In this document: positions 1-7,169 of the stretch, in pieces | Layout: every line of letters begins with the position of its first letter | Position numbering within the stretch: the first letter of the stretch is position 1 | Assembly: GCA_011049745.1 (NCBI GenBank) | Contig: DRHE01000020.1 | Location: forward strand, 1 to 9,256 | DNA: 9,256 bases | Direction: 5' to 3' | DNA from: Spirochaetales bacterium | GTDB lineage: Bacteria > Spirochaetota > Spirochaetia > SZUA-6 > DRHE01 | Notes under the pieces: model-generated | Told to the model about the DNA's origin: nothing | Database searches by the model: none | Seen by the model: the letters and a program-made list of their open reading frames with translations, nothing else | Program-made: the position numbers and the translations under genes

Positions 1-1
1 A

Positions 2-1423
2 AGCGATATTTCTTTATCTTCTTCCAGTGAACGTCTTCCTCCCATTACCTACAACAGGCTTCTCCTGGCCATGTCCAACCCGGAGTATCCGGTTATGCCG
101 GGGGATGTATATAGACTTACCTATCTCAGTTCTCATCAAATTGTTTCTATGGAGGTTATTGTATCCAGCGATTTTATCATTAACCTTGCTATTTTTGGAA
201 AAATTAATGCAAAAAATATGACCTTTAACAAAATTAAATCTATAGTGGAACAGAAAGTAGAACAGGCATATCCGGGCAGCACACCTGCGCTTATACTCAT
301 TTCCGTAGGTTTATTCCAGCTTTACCTTACCGGTGAGGTAAAACAATCAGTCAATATTACAGCCTGGGGTCTTACCCTGCTCAGTGAAGTTGTTGGCCAA
401 CATCTTACACCATATTCATCGAATAGAGACATAGAAGTATTGTCTGAAGATGGAAGCTGTAGGCAATATGATCTTTTTAAGGCTAATCGTTTTGGCCAAA
501 GAAAGGAAGACCCTTATCTCAAACCGGGGGATACCGTTATAATCTCTAAAAGAGATAGAGCGGTAAGGATTGCCGGAGAAGTCAGAAGGCCGGATCAATA
601 TGAACTTCTTCCCGGTGAGGGGCTAAAGGAACTTATCCAATACTATGGAGATGCTTTTACAGAGCTTGCAGATAAATCAAGAATAAAGCTTGATAGATTG
701 GTAACGGGAAGTGACAAACCGGCTGAAACCTTGTATCTGGATCTAGGCAAAGGCTATGATGATGAATTCCAGCTGAAAGATTTAGATGTTGTTGTTGTGC
801 CGGCAAAGATTGACAGGCTTCCCATAGTCTACTTTGAAGGGGCGCTGGGTAAGGGGCTTGAAACTGAGGGAGGTCAGGCAGAAACTTCCAATAAAGTAAC
901 GGACCGCTTTAAAGAGGGAGAAACACTCTATAACGCTCTATTTGCAATAAAAGATTCAATTTCTCCGGTTGCGGATCTTGCAAATTCATTTATAACCAGG
1001 TTGGGTCAGGCAGAAATAATCCCTGTAAATATCGAAAAACTCTTATATGACTATAATATTGCCGATGATATCGAGCTTAAACCCTATGACTCGATTATAA
1101 TACCATTTAAGCAGTTTTTTGTAACCGTTTCCGGAGCAGTTATTAGTCCGGGAAGGTATCCTTATGTCCCATACCGGACCCAGGAGTACTATGTTAATTT
1201 AGCAGGCGGAATAGATTATGATAAAAATACCAACAACAAAGTCGTCATTAAAGATATGGAAGAAGTTTTGCGCACTACAGAGGCTGTAATCCAACCTGAA
1301 GATAGAATATATGTTCCTTCTAACAGTTTTTTCTATAATTTTAATAAATATTTCCCGCTTATCACTACCGGATTAACCCTGGGTATTTCTATTATGAACA
1401 TATTTCTACTTATGGGAAATTAA
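2..1423 (+). CDS. SLBB-domain polysaccharide export protein (5' end outside window)
   Basis: The reading frame is open from base 2, so the ATG at 71 is internal and the true start and signal peptide lie to the left; 473 codons are visible. Numbered from that Met, a Poly_export-type segment begins with the PVMPGD motif (residues 7-12). It is followed by about four SLBB-like beta-grasp units at roughly 83-160 (starts YLTGEV, ends LKPGDTVII), 164-245 (RIAGEVRRPDQYELLPGEG), 252-347 (ends LKPYDSIII) and 350-416 (VSGAVISPGRYPY, ends IQPEDRIYVP). Residues 426-447 form a hydrophobic C-terminal helix. Proteins of this family (Wza/OPX type) form or gate the periplasmic and outer-membrane channel for capsule or exopolysaccharide. 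No glycosyltransferase or Wzc kinase gene is visible here, so the substrate is unknown. The stop is 24 bp from the stop of the convergent coiled-coil gene, with no obvious terminator hairpin between them. Confidence 0.88.
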   Translation, partial: SDISLSSSSERLPPITYNRLLLAMSNPEYPVMPGDVYRLTYLSSHQIVSMEVIVSSDFIINLAIFGKINAKNMTFNKIKSIVEQKVEQAYPGSTPALILISVGLFQLYLTGEVKQSVNITAWGLTLLSEVVGQHLTPYSSNRDIEVLSEDGSCRQYDLFKANRFGQRKEDPYLKPGDTVIISKRDRAVRIAGEVRRPDQYELLPGEGLKELIQYYGDAFTELADKSRIKLDRLVTGSDKPAETLYLDLGKGYDDEFQLKDLDVVVVPAKIDRLPIVYFEGALGKGLETEGGQAETSNKVTDRFKEGETLYNALFAIKDSISPVADLANSFITRLGQAEIIPVNIEKLLYDYNIADDIELKPYDSIIIPFKQFFVTVSGAVISPGRYPYVPYRTQEYYVNLAGGIDYDKNTNNKVVIKDMEEVLRTTEAVIQPEDRIYVPSNSFFYNFNKYFPLITTGLTLGISIMNIFLLMGN

Positions 1424-1447
1424 GGTTCCTGGTGCACAATCTGCGTT

Positions 1448-3430
1448 TTATTCTTTACTTTCAATTTTTACCTGCACATAAACCATATCCATTTCACCGG
1501 GGACATTCCCCTCTTCCAGGATCTCTTCTACAACGGCTAATATTCTTTTGTCTGAAACCTGAAGAATAGCGCCTTCGGCAATATTTTCTTCTTTATTCAT
1601 CTCAGAAAAACGCTTGATTATTATTCTTGATCCCTTTTCAATGGGGAGCGTAACCAGGGGTTCGATTACTATTTGACTGCCGGAAACCACGGCAATGGTG
1701 CCCAGAAAGTTAAAGATATTTTCTCCTTGCTTATCAAGATCTCCGACTACCAGGGTTTGAATTTCATTAATGGCAGCCTGGAAAAGGGGTTCCTTTTGGG
1801 CTTGATAGGCTATTTTGTCATATACATCTTCATCGATTTCAGTCCGGAGTCCTGATAAATATTTAACAAACAATATTATATCTTGTAATGCAGATTCCCG
1901 GCCTTCTCCCATTGCCCGCTCTTCTACAGAACCGGCAACCCTTTGCTGAATATTTCTTAAAAGTTCTGAAAATCCGGGAAAAAAATACTGTACACCTTCT
2001 GTATTAAGGGAATTATAAAGCAAACGCTCTGCCTCAAGGTAATTATCTTCGCTTTCTGAATATACTAATTTAGCGGTTTCCTTTTTATACATTTCATAAC
2101 GGGCTGTTAAATTATTAATACGCCTTTCCAGAGATTCAAAACCGGCTACTTTTACGTTAGCCTTTAAAACATCAAGTTTAAGTATTTCCGCTTCTTTGAG
2201 CAGATTACTTTCCAGAGATTCAAGATTAGCTGCTTTTACGTTAGCCTTTAAAACATCAAGTTTAAGTGTTTCTATTTCTTTAAGCATATTTTGAATAATT
2301 TTTTCTTGCTTACCAGGTAATTCAGTATCATTTTTTTCAGGCGCCTGGACAAGTTGCTGTGGGCTAAGAGATTTTTTAAGAGAATCAATTATAAAGAATT
2401 CTATTCTTCTTCTATTTAAAACTGCCGGAGGAACCTCAACTGATTCCTTCTGCAGCAAATCCCTTAACTCATCAAGTGATCTTGCAGCCGCTTCAAGATC
2501 AGAGGCTTTAACCTGCTCCATAATTATTGAATAGAAACTGGTTATCTGTTTATTAAGCAATTCTTCTCTTTTGGCAGCTTCGGATAGTGTTAAGAGTTCC
2601 TGCTCTGCAGGAGAACTGTCCGGCAGCAAAGTCGTTTTTAGCTCGGTTTCAGCCCCTTTCTTTATTTCTTCCAAAAGAACAACCCTTTCCTTATTAATTT
2701 TCTGAAGACTCCCTCTGGCAAGTTCTTCTTCTCTAAGAAGTTCCAGTTCTTTTTCTTGAATAGCGCCATCTAATTTGGATCGATATTTTTCCATTTCCAG
2801 GGCGTTCTTGAGTTTTAAGTTTTCTTCAAAAACTTCTAATTTGTAATCCATTTCCCGATCAGTAATAGCCTGTTCGGATAACCTCGCTTTCTCTCTTTCA
2901 AGTTCGGTTTCCAGGCCGGCAATCAGCTCTTGCTCTTTATTCTTGATGTCTGCATTCCTGTTGGCTTTTAAGGTTGCTCTTGACAGTTCCAACTCTTCAA
3001 GATGTTTTCTAATTTGCTCAATTTCAGCGCTCTTTTCCCTTAATTTTGCTTCGGTTTCTTTTTTCAGCTCTGCAATAAGCCGGCTCCCGGCAGATGTTAG
3101 GTTGATTTTTCCCTGGATTATATTCGTTTGCTCAACCCTGAAAAGCTCGGAAAATAGATAAATCCCCAGACAAATCACTATGATGGCTGAAATATTAATA
3201 ATAACGGGAAAAAGAACGCCCTTTTTCTTTGCTTTTAGAGTAAAGAGAGCATCGGTTGCTATAGTTCTGCTCTTTGATACTAAGTTGTCAATATCCAGCA
3301 GAATTACCTGTTTTTCTTCCTTGGTGATGAAGTAATCTTCTGAAGAAGACTCTGCTTTTTTGGGATGGTTATTGTTTTCTATGGTTAGAGACACATTATA
3401 AGAGATTGCTTTTGCAAGGAGGCTTCCCAC
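1448..3430 (-). CDS. Single-pass membrane protein with long periplasmic coiled coil
   Basis: This is a 660-aa protein of unknown function. The start is GTG at 3430: an in-frame TAA lies directly before it, so no longer version is possible, and AGGA sits 9 nt upstream. Residues 1-70 are polar and end in KAKKK. One transmembrane helix spans about 71-93 and the positive-inside rule places the N-terminus in the cytoplasm. Residues 98-265 are a Glu/Lys/Leu-rich coiled coil. A second helical region at 275-450 contains a 28-aa tandem duplication (about 388-443). The last 90 residues (about 571-658) are beta-rich with Gly-spaced hydrophobic strands, loosely like the C-terminal barrel of FlgT; that resemblance is my inference. 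It is the last gene of the minus-strand cluster, 95 bp after the 212-aa gene. The architecture suits a periplasm-spanning scaffold. Confidence 0.85.
   Translation of the reverse strand: MGSLLAKAISYNVSLTIENNNHPKKAESSSEDYFITKEEKQVILLDIDNLVSKSRTIATDALFTLKAKKKGVLFPVIINISAIIVICLGIYLFSELFRVEQTNIIQGKINLTSAGSRLIAELKKETEAKLREKSAEIEQIRKHLEELELSRATLKANRNADIKNKEQELIAGLETELEREKARLSEQAITDREMDYKLEVFEENLKLKNALEMEKYRSKLDGAIQEKELELLREEELARGSLQKINKERVVLLEEIKKGAETELKTTLLPDSSPAEQELLTLSEAAKREELLNKQITSFYSIIMEQVKASDLEAAARSLDELRDLLQKESVEVPPAVLNRRRIEFFIIDSLKKSLSPQQLVQAPEKNDTELPGKQEKIIQNMLKEIETLKLDVLKANVKAANLESLESNLLKEAEILKLDVLKANVKVAGFESLERRINNLTARYEMYKKETAKLVYSESEDNYLEAERLLYNSLNTEGVQYFFPGFSELLRNIQQRVAGSVEERAMGEGRESALQDIILFVKYLSGLRTEIDEDVYDKIAYQAQKEPLFQAAINEIQTLVVGDLDKQGENIFNFLGTIAVVSGSQIVIEPLVTLPIEKGSRIIIKRFSEMNKEENIAEGAILQVSDKRILAVVEEILEEGNVPGEMDMVYVQVKIESKE
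2124..2291 (-). repeat. Two tandem 84-bp copies inside the coiled-coil gene
   Basis: Copy one is 2124-2207 and copy two 2208-2291. Both begin with CTTTCCAGAGATTCAA on the plus strand and share long identical stretches, such as ACGTTAGCCTTTAAAACATC. The unit encodes 28 residues, four heptads, with the shared core LKLDVLKANVK. The in-frame unit length means the duplication lengthens the coiled coil without breaking its register. Confidence 0.9.
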
Positions 3431-3525
3431 TTATTTTATTCCTGCCACTCTCCACTATCGGACTAAGGGGCTTTAATATTTATTTTGATGTGTTATTTAC
3501 GCTCCATAGTCTATGTGCAATAGAT

Positions 3526-4164
3526 TCATTTTTTAGCTGATCCGGCTGCAAACAGGGGCACTGAAACAACAAAGCCCAAAGCGCCCACACCGGCGAAAAG
3601 ATAGCTTAGACGTTGATACTCATTTGCCGAATCTCTCAACCGGGTAGCTTCTTCAATTGTAGTTGCTGAAAAATAACTTTTAAGGGTAATTTCACTTTGA
3701 TACCAATAATAGTTGGTTAAGATTGTAGAAACTATTCCCGTTCCCAGCGACGCCCAGAAAGCACATGAAAAGGCAAATCTGAAAGACTTTCTTCTTTTAT
3801 CCTTTTCCAGGGTTTCTAACATCAATTTGTGGTTTTCTTCCCTGTTTTCAGTTATATCCTGCAGATCTTTTTTTTCCTTGGCTAAGAAGAGCATAATATC
3901 AGCTTCGGTGTATAAATCTTTATAAGGCGAGCCTTTTATCTGGTCGATGATTGTGTTTAACTGTAAAATATCTTCAGGCCGAAGATAGTAGTCTTCACCC
4001 AGATATTTTTCAGCGCTATTCATTTTCTGTAATATATCCATGCGGCTTTGCTCCTGCTGCTCTGTAGAAAGGATTTCCTGGGCAATGAGCAAAGGGGGGC
4101 TGCTGCTCAGGGAAAATATAAGAACAATTGCCGGAATCAGCCGGAAAAACGGATATTTAAACAT
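3526..4164 (-). CDS. Exported protein with two hydrophobic segments, function unknown
   Basis: This 212-aa protein is not recognised as a named family. Residues 1-28 look like a signal peptide (FFRLIPAIVLIFSL core, likely cut after LIAQ or nearby); there is no lipobox Cys. A helical, charged region follows at about 35-128. Two hydrophobic segments lie at about 130-150 and 187-208, separated by a Tyr-rich, helical stretch (NYYWYQSEITLKSYFSATTI), and the protein ends in AGSAKK. The arrangement of charged domain plus two closely spaced membrane helices resembles the neighbouring PEGA protein. The ATG is 2 nt after the preceding TAA, with only a distant AAGGA (12 nt upstream), so translation is probably coupled. 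The 95 bp between this gene and the 660-aa gene hold only weak small palindromes (3505-3515, 3511-3523) and no U-tract terminator. Confidence 0.8.
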   Translation of the reverse strand: MFKYPFFRLIPAIVLIFSLSSSPPLLIAQEILSTEQQEQSRMDILQKMNSAEKYLGEDYYLRPEDILQLNTIIDQIKGSPYKDLYTEADIMLFLAKEKKDLQDITENREENHKLMLETLEKDKRRKSFRFAFSCAFWASLGTGIVSTILTNYYWYQSEITLKSYFSATTIEEATRLRDSANEYQRLSYLFAGVGALGFVVSVPLFAAGSAKK

Positions 4165-4166
4165 CT

Positions 4167-4388
4167 TTAGCTTTCATCCTTAATTGATTTTAAAAGTTCC
4201 TTAATTTTTTGCTTTAATTCATCATTTAATTCTTCATCTAATTCATCATTGCCGCTGAGATTTTCAATAAGATTTAGCTGAGCCAGGGCGCTCTTTTTGT
4301 TTCCTTCAATATTAAGATAATAGGCTAATTTATAGCGGTAGAGAGCTATTTCTTTTGAATCTGCGTATAATTGCACCAATTTCATCAA
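4167..4388 (-). CDS. TPR-like C-terminal fragment of the PEGA protein (frame-shifted)
   Basis: This 73-codon frame overlaps the last 59 nt of the PEGA/TPR gene in another frame. It could start at TTG 4388 or ATG 4385, but no Shine-Dalgarno sequence is visible, and a TAG three codons before the TTG closes the frame upstream. Its content (KEIALYRYKLAYYLNIEG, then SALAQLNLIENL) reads as a TPR helix pair, exactly what should follow the TPR region of the upstream gene. Dropping one base near 4387-4390 joins the two as ESL-MKLVQLY and gives a 441-aa protein. I judge it the true C-terminus of that protein more likely than a separate gene. The tail is acidic and helical (DELDEELNDELKQKIKELL). Its stop is 2 nt before the 212-aa gene. 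Confidence 0.6.
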   Translation of the reverse strand: MMKLVQLYADSKEIALYRYKLAYYLNIEGNKKSALAQLNLIENLSGNDELDEELNDELKQKIKELLKSIKDES

Positions 4389-5493
4389 GGCTTTCTATAA
4401 GCCGGTCTAGAACTTGCTTCTCTTTTTGCAGCCATCGCTCGAGGATTTCACATCTATAATAATCAATACCTTCACGACTGAATAAAGGATCAAATAGAAC
4501 CATTTCATCTAGCTGCTCGATTCCTGCTTCATACAGCCCCTGTTTTACAAAGACGCCTGCCAGGTCTTTTTGCGCCTTATCATATAGCTCGGCAAGGGGG
4601 TATTTGTCTATTATAAGCTGAAACTCGAGAGCAGCCAGTGAATATTTACCCATAATATAGTGAATCTTGGCTATCTTATAGAGGGAAAGTGGCACATAGA
4701 TTGTTTCCCGGTAGTCATTGATTATTATAGAGTAAAAATGGAGCGCTTCATCTAATTTACCTGAAGCAAGTATATTTTCTACATTTTCATAATGTGCTTT
4801 TGCCACAGATTCTGATCTGCTCAAATCTTCGTGAGTAAAAGAAAAGTTTTTTTTGAATTTACCCCGGCGCAGCCATAATACAACATCAATACCGATCATT
4901 GCTATGTTTACCGAAAAGGATGAAATTGTTGCCGGTGAGAACTTTAAGACTTGATCCTTGGGATAAAGAATATCTTTGATTGCAAGCAGGGCGGAAAAGG
5001 AAAGAGTAATGGGAATGGTAAGGTTTAAAGCATTAATAAGTCCCTGCTGGGGGAATTGGGGTTTAATTTCCAGAATATCTTTCTTCCTGCGGATATTATA
5101 GGTTCCTTCCTGAATATTAAAGAGCCTTTCGCTGGTATCCTCATTTGTCTTGTGGATGACAATATTTTTCTCCTCAGTAAAGGAGGGGCTGAAATATCCT
5201 CTTTCAAACTCGATATTAAGGCTGGCTATTTCTCCTGCTGCTATATTCAGCTTGAGGGTCTGTTCTTTGAATCCCTCTTTGCTTATTTTAAGGCGGCGCT
5301 TTCCGGCGGAGAGGGTCTTTAAGAGCAGTGGAGTCTGCTCTATTAAAAGATTGCCGTCCAGTATAACCATGGCGCCCATGGGTGAAGATGTAATAAATAG
5401 AAGGCTATTTTGCGGGGCTGAATTTTGTGCATAAGCTCCGGCAGCAAGGGTAATGAGCAGAAGTAAAAGGGTTGTTTTACCTATAATGCTCAA
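4330..5493 (-). CDS. PEGA-domain and TPR membrane protein
   Basis: The start chosen is TTG at 5493, because it immediately gives a clean signal peptide (MSIIGKTT, a Leu-rich core, then AGAYA before the cut at about residue 22). ATG at 5532 or 5544 would add a long acidic leader inside the LamG coding region, and neither has a convincing ribosome site. Residues 30-96 are a PEGA domain (ITSSPMGAMVILDG, then TLSAGKRRLKISKEGF), a small surface or periplasmic beta fold. Two hydrophobic helices lie at about 152-172 and 188-208, followed by KFKKN. TPR-like helix pairs fill about 229-354 (LDEALHFYSIIINDY, KYSLAALEFQLIIDKYP, LYEAGIEQLDEM). The final residues after ESLDE (GAIIRRFKRNSSLPL) do not look like TPR, while the +1 frame continues it, so the 3' end is probably frame-shifted. 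TPR and PEGA parts usually mediate protein or wall contacts; the partner is unknown. Confidence 0.78.
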   Translation of the reverse strand: MSIIGKTTLLLLLITLAAGAYAQNSAPQNSLLFITSSPMGAMVILDGNLLIEQTPLLLKTLSAGKRRLKISKEGFKEQTLKLNIAAGEIASLNIEFERGYFSPSFTEEKNIVIHKTNEDTSERLFNIQEGTYNIRRKKDILEIKPQFPQQGLINALNLTIPITLSFSALLAIKDILYPKDQVLKFSPATISSFSVNIAMIGIDVVLWLRRGKFKKNFSFTHEDLSRSESVAKAHYENVENILASGKLDEALHFYSIIINDYRETIYVPLSLYKIAKIHYIMGKYSLAALEFQLIIDKYPLAELYDKAQKDLAGVFVKQGLYEAGIEQLDEMVLFDPLFSREGIDYYRCEILERWLQKEKQVLDRLIESLDEIGAIIRRFKRNSSLPL

Positions 5494-5497
5494 GCCT

Positions 5498-6382
5498 TTA
5501 CCAGGAGCTATCGGTTCCGTAAAATATTTCATATATTTCAACATGGGATAACCCGCGGTTGTAAATGCGCAGATCATCCAGTTTGCCGTCCCAGTAGTTG
5601 TTATTGCCGGAAGCAACTATCCGGCTGCCAATATAAAGCTTATCGGCGGGTATATCCGTGGCTGTATTGGCTACTGTTGCCCTTTGTAATCCATCGATAT
5701 AGAGAATGTGCACAGTAGAGGTTGAAACCGCGGCAAAGTGGTGCCAGCTCGAGTCCCGGTGGTCTATGGCATAGCTTAAAGGTGAATCAACACCCGCATT
5801 TGTCCGGGTCCAGGTTAGAAACCCGAAACTATCAGCATAGATCCACCAGTTTTTGTTTACGCCCGCATTGTCCATCTTGCTGAATATGGTGGCATCGGGA
5901 TTAAGGGCGCTATCCATCCAGTACCAGCCGCAGAGGGTATAGTCCTGGGTCAAATCAAAGACCGGGTCGTGAGCAATCTCAATATCTGCCGAAGAGGCGG
6001 AGGTAAATGAGGCTACATTACCTCGTACTCCATCACTAACCGGTGTCGCATTACGGTTGGCGCCATCATATCCATTCCCGCTATCATCAGACCAGATACC
6101 ACCAGCTAAATTATCCAAAGTCCACCTGGCCAGCAGATCAGCCCCCGGAGTTGTATTGATGTAATAAATCTCTTCTATTATCGCGCTTGAATTGACCGCT
6201 TGATCAATAACCCTGGCTCTAAGCACCGTGTCCTCTGTAATAGTAGGAATTGTAATTGGTGTTGTCGAGCTGTTAGAGTAGTTCCATATACCGTTAGTTG
6301 ATTTATTCAAGATATAATAATCTAATCGTACCGGGCTCTCATCCGGGGAAGTTGCTACAGTAAAGGAAATGGTTACTGACAG
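5498..6382 (-). CDS. LamG-like C-terminal part of split lipoprotein (out of frame)
   Basis: This frame is open directly from the C10 tract to TAA at 5500-5498. The first possible independent start, TTG at 6310, has no clear ribosome site, so it is best read as the second half of the lipoprotein gene. It first completes an Ig-like or chitobiase-C-like domain (VRLDYYILNKSTNGIW to EIYYI). Then comes a full LamG/concanavalin jellyroll (Laminin_G_3 type) of about 205 residues: ARWTLDN, DDSGNGYDG, DYTLCGWYWM, SSWHHFAAVS, HILYIDG, KLYIGSR, and the hallmark WDGKLDDLRIYNRGLS near the end. Such domains bind carbohydrate or other extracellular ligands. The stop is 4 nt before the TTG start of the PEGA gene. 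In the sequence as given it is not expressed as one protein with the N-terminal part unless slippage occurs. Confidence 0.75.
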   Translation of the reverse strand: MSVTISFTVATSPDESPVRLDYYILNKSTNGIWNYSNSSTTPITIPTITEDTVLRARVIDQAVNSSAIIEEIYYINTTPGADLLARWTLDNLAGGIWSDDSGNGYDGANRNATPVSDGVRGNVASFTSASSADIEIAHDPVFDLTQDYTLCGWYWMDSALNPDATIFSKMDNAGVNKNWWIYADSFGFLTWTRTNAGVDSPLSYAIDHRDSSWHHFAAVSTSTVHILYIDGLQRATVANTATDIPADKLYIGSRIVASGNNNYWDGKLDDLRIYNRGLSHVEIYEIFYGTDSSW

Positions 6383-6845
6383 GGGGGGGGGAGGCCGGGT
6401 AAAGGTTTGTCGGCCAGCCGGGCTTATCTACAGTCGGCGCCTCAGGAGCAACAGAATCAACCCAGAAACTGATCTTTTTAACTAAGAAAGAGAGGGTTTC
6501 ATAGTTTCCATTTCTATAGGTGAGAACGGCAAGCTTAAAGTTGTACTCTCCGTCCCCCGGTACAGGATCAATAGGTAATTGATTTATCTGTCCTGCAAGA
6601 AAATCATCTTCATATTCTTTTGTATATGTACCGTCAGCTTTGGTTATAGTATAGCGGCATCTGTGCACATCCTCATCCGCTGTAAAGCTGCTTTGAATAG
6701 AAATATTCGTTGAGTTAAAAGCAGATAAAGAATTTAGAGTAAGAGAATACTCGGGTATAGGCAGCTCCAGATCCAGCAGGCAGGTGGTAAACAATAGAAA
6801 AGGTAAAGAGATTATTGATATAAATACAATTCTTATTAACCGCAC
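6339..6845 (-). CDS. N-terminal part of LamG lipoprotein, truncated at C10 tract
   Basis: The start is GTG at 6845, chosen because GGAG lies 7 nt upstream and the product begins with a compact lipoprotein signal: VRLIRIVFISIISLPFLLFT followed by Thr-Cys (Cys22). The lipobox FTTC is relaxed, as is common in spirochaetes. The next ~130 residues are beta-rich and Ig-like (SLTLNSLSAFNSTNISIQ; YNFKLAVLTYRNGNYETLSF; VDSVAPEAPTVDKPG). The C10 tract encodes SPPP at about 152-155, after which this frame runs only 14 more codons of unlike sequence to TGA at 6339, giving 168 aa. With 9 or 12 C the frame would instead enter the LamG half and give about 448 aa. It is the first gene of the minus-strand cluster. 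Confidence 0.75.
   Translation of the reverse strand: MRLIRIVFISIISLPFLLFTTCLLDLELPIPEYSLTLNSLSAFNSTNISIQSSFTADEDVHRCRYTITKADGTYTKEYEDDFLAGQINQLPIDPVPGDGEYNFKLAVLTYRNGNYETLSFLVKKISFWVDSVAPEAPTVDKPGWPTNLYPASPPPVSNHFLYCSNFPG
6382..6391 (-). repeat. C10 homopolymer tract, probable phase-variation switch
   Basis: The plus strand shows ten consecutive G; the coding strand reads T, ten C, T. Ten C leads to TGA at 6339, eleven C would stop within three codons (TGT CAG TAA), and nine or twelve C keeps the frame open to 5498. It lies at a domain-internal Pro stretch, where extra or missing Pro residues would be tolerated. Homopolymeric G/C tracts of this length are known slipped-strand mutation sites, including in Treponema pallidum. 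Confidence 0.8.
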
Positions 6846-6852
6846 AGTGATT

Positions 6853-6856
6853 CTCC
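6853..6856 (-). promoter_or_regulatory. Ribosome binding site deciding the GTG start
   Basis: The coding strand reads GGAG, AATCACT, GTG, a 7-nt spacing. This favours GTG 6845 over the upstream TTG at 6905, which has no such site and would put 20 polar residues before the signal peptide. Confidence 0.7.
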
Positions 6857-7160
6857 GCCCTTGTTTAACATGCCAGTAGACAACCGTAAAGGATTCCGAT
6901 GGCAATATTGCTGATATTACTAGTTTATATCAAAAAGCTGTGAAAAAATAGTATTTTAACAAAATATTCCTATAAATTCAGCTGGAAATGATCTGTGCAG
7001 TCAGGCTATCCGGCTAAATTCATGAAACCGTGCTTTCATAAGTAAATCCCAATCGCTCCATTAAAAATATTTCAAAATATTAAAAGCAGGAAAGCTGTTT
7101 CAGGGTTTATCTATAATGATTGGAACAAATATTCCTGGTATTTAAGGAAAAGATTATTAA
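6857..7160. other. Divergent intergenic region with small palindromes
   Basis: About 300 bp with no gene, lying between the starts of two divergent lipoprotein genes. It is AT-rich and holds several small inverted repeats: 6945-6957 (AAAATA G TATTTT), 7022-7039 (ATGAAA, 6-nt spacer, TTTCAT), 7066-7081 (AATATTT CA AAATATT), and 7132-7149 (TTCCT, 8-nt loop, AGGAA) in the presumed leader of the rightward gene. Any could be an operator or mRNA hairpin; none matches a regulator I can name. For the leftward gene a weak promoter (TTTATA, 17 nt, TACTAT on the minus strand, around 6949-6977) is possible but not convincing. Confidence 0.45.
7112..7117 (+). promoter_or_regulatory. Probable -10 element for the propeller lipoprotein gene
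   Basis: A perfect TATAAT lies 58 nt before the ATG at 7176. No good -35 hexamer is present 16-18 nt upstream, but the AT-rich palindrome at 7066-7081 sits just beyond where one would be. The predicted leader is about 50 nt. Confidence 0.4.
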
Positions 7161-7162
7161 TG

Positions 7163-7169
7163 AGAGGGG
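7163..7169 (+). promoter_or_regulatory. Ribosome binding site of the propeller lipoprotein gene
   Basis: AGAGGGG lies 6 nt before ATG 7176. It is a strong Shine-Dalgarno match, supporting this start. Confidence 0.75.

Noticed and set aside
27..221. Small plus-strand open frame at the left edge
   Set aside because: It overlaps the SLBB gene in another frame; the SLBB frame is open to the window edge and carries recognisable motifs.
1424..1447. Bidirectional terminator between the convergent genes
   Set aside because: The 24-bp gap holds only the GTGCAC palindrome and no stem-loop with a T run.
3505..3523. Hairpin between the 212-aa and 660-aa genes as a terminator
   Set aside because: Stems are only 4-5 bp, AT-rich, overlapping, and not followed by a T run on the coding strand.
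4380..4393. Programmed +1 frameshift of the RF2 or antizyme type
   Set aside because: The overlap has no CTT-TGA or TCC-TGA style stop at the shift site and no visible stimulatory Shine-Dalgarno; mutation or sequence error is simpler.
5056..5434. Plus-strand open frames opposite the PEGA domain
   Set aside because: They are antisense shadows of a recognised PEGA coding region, without start signals.
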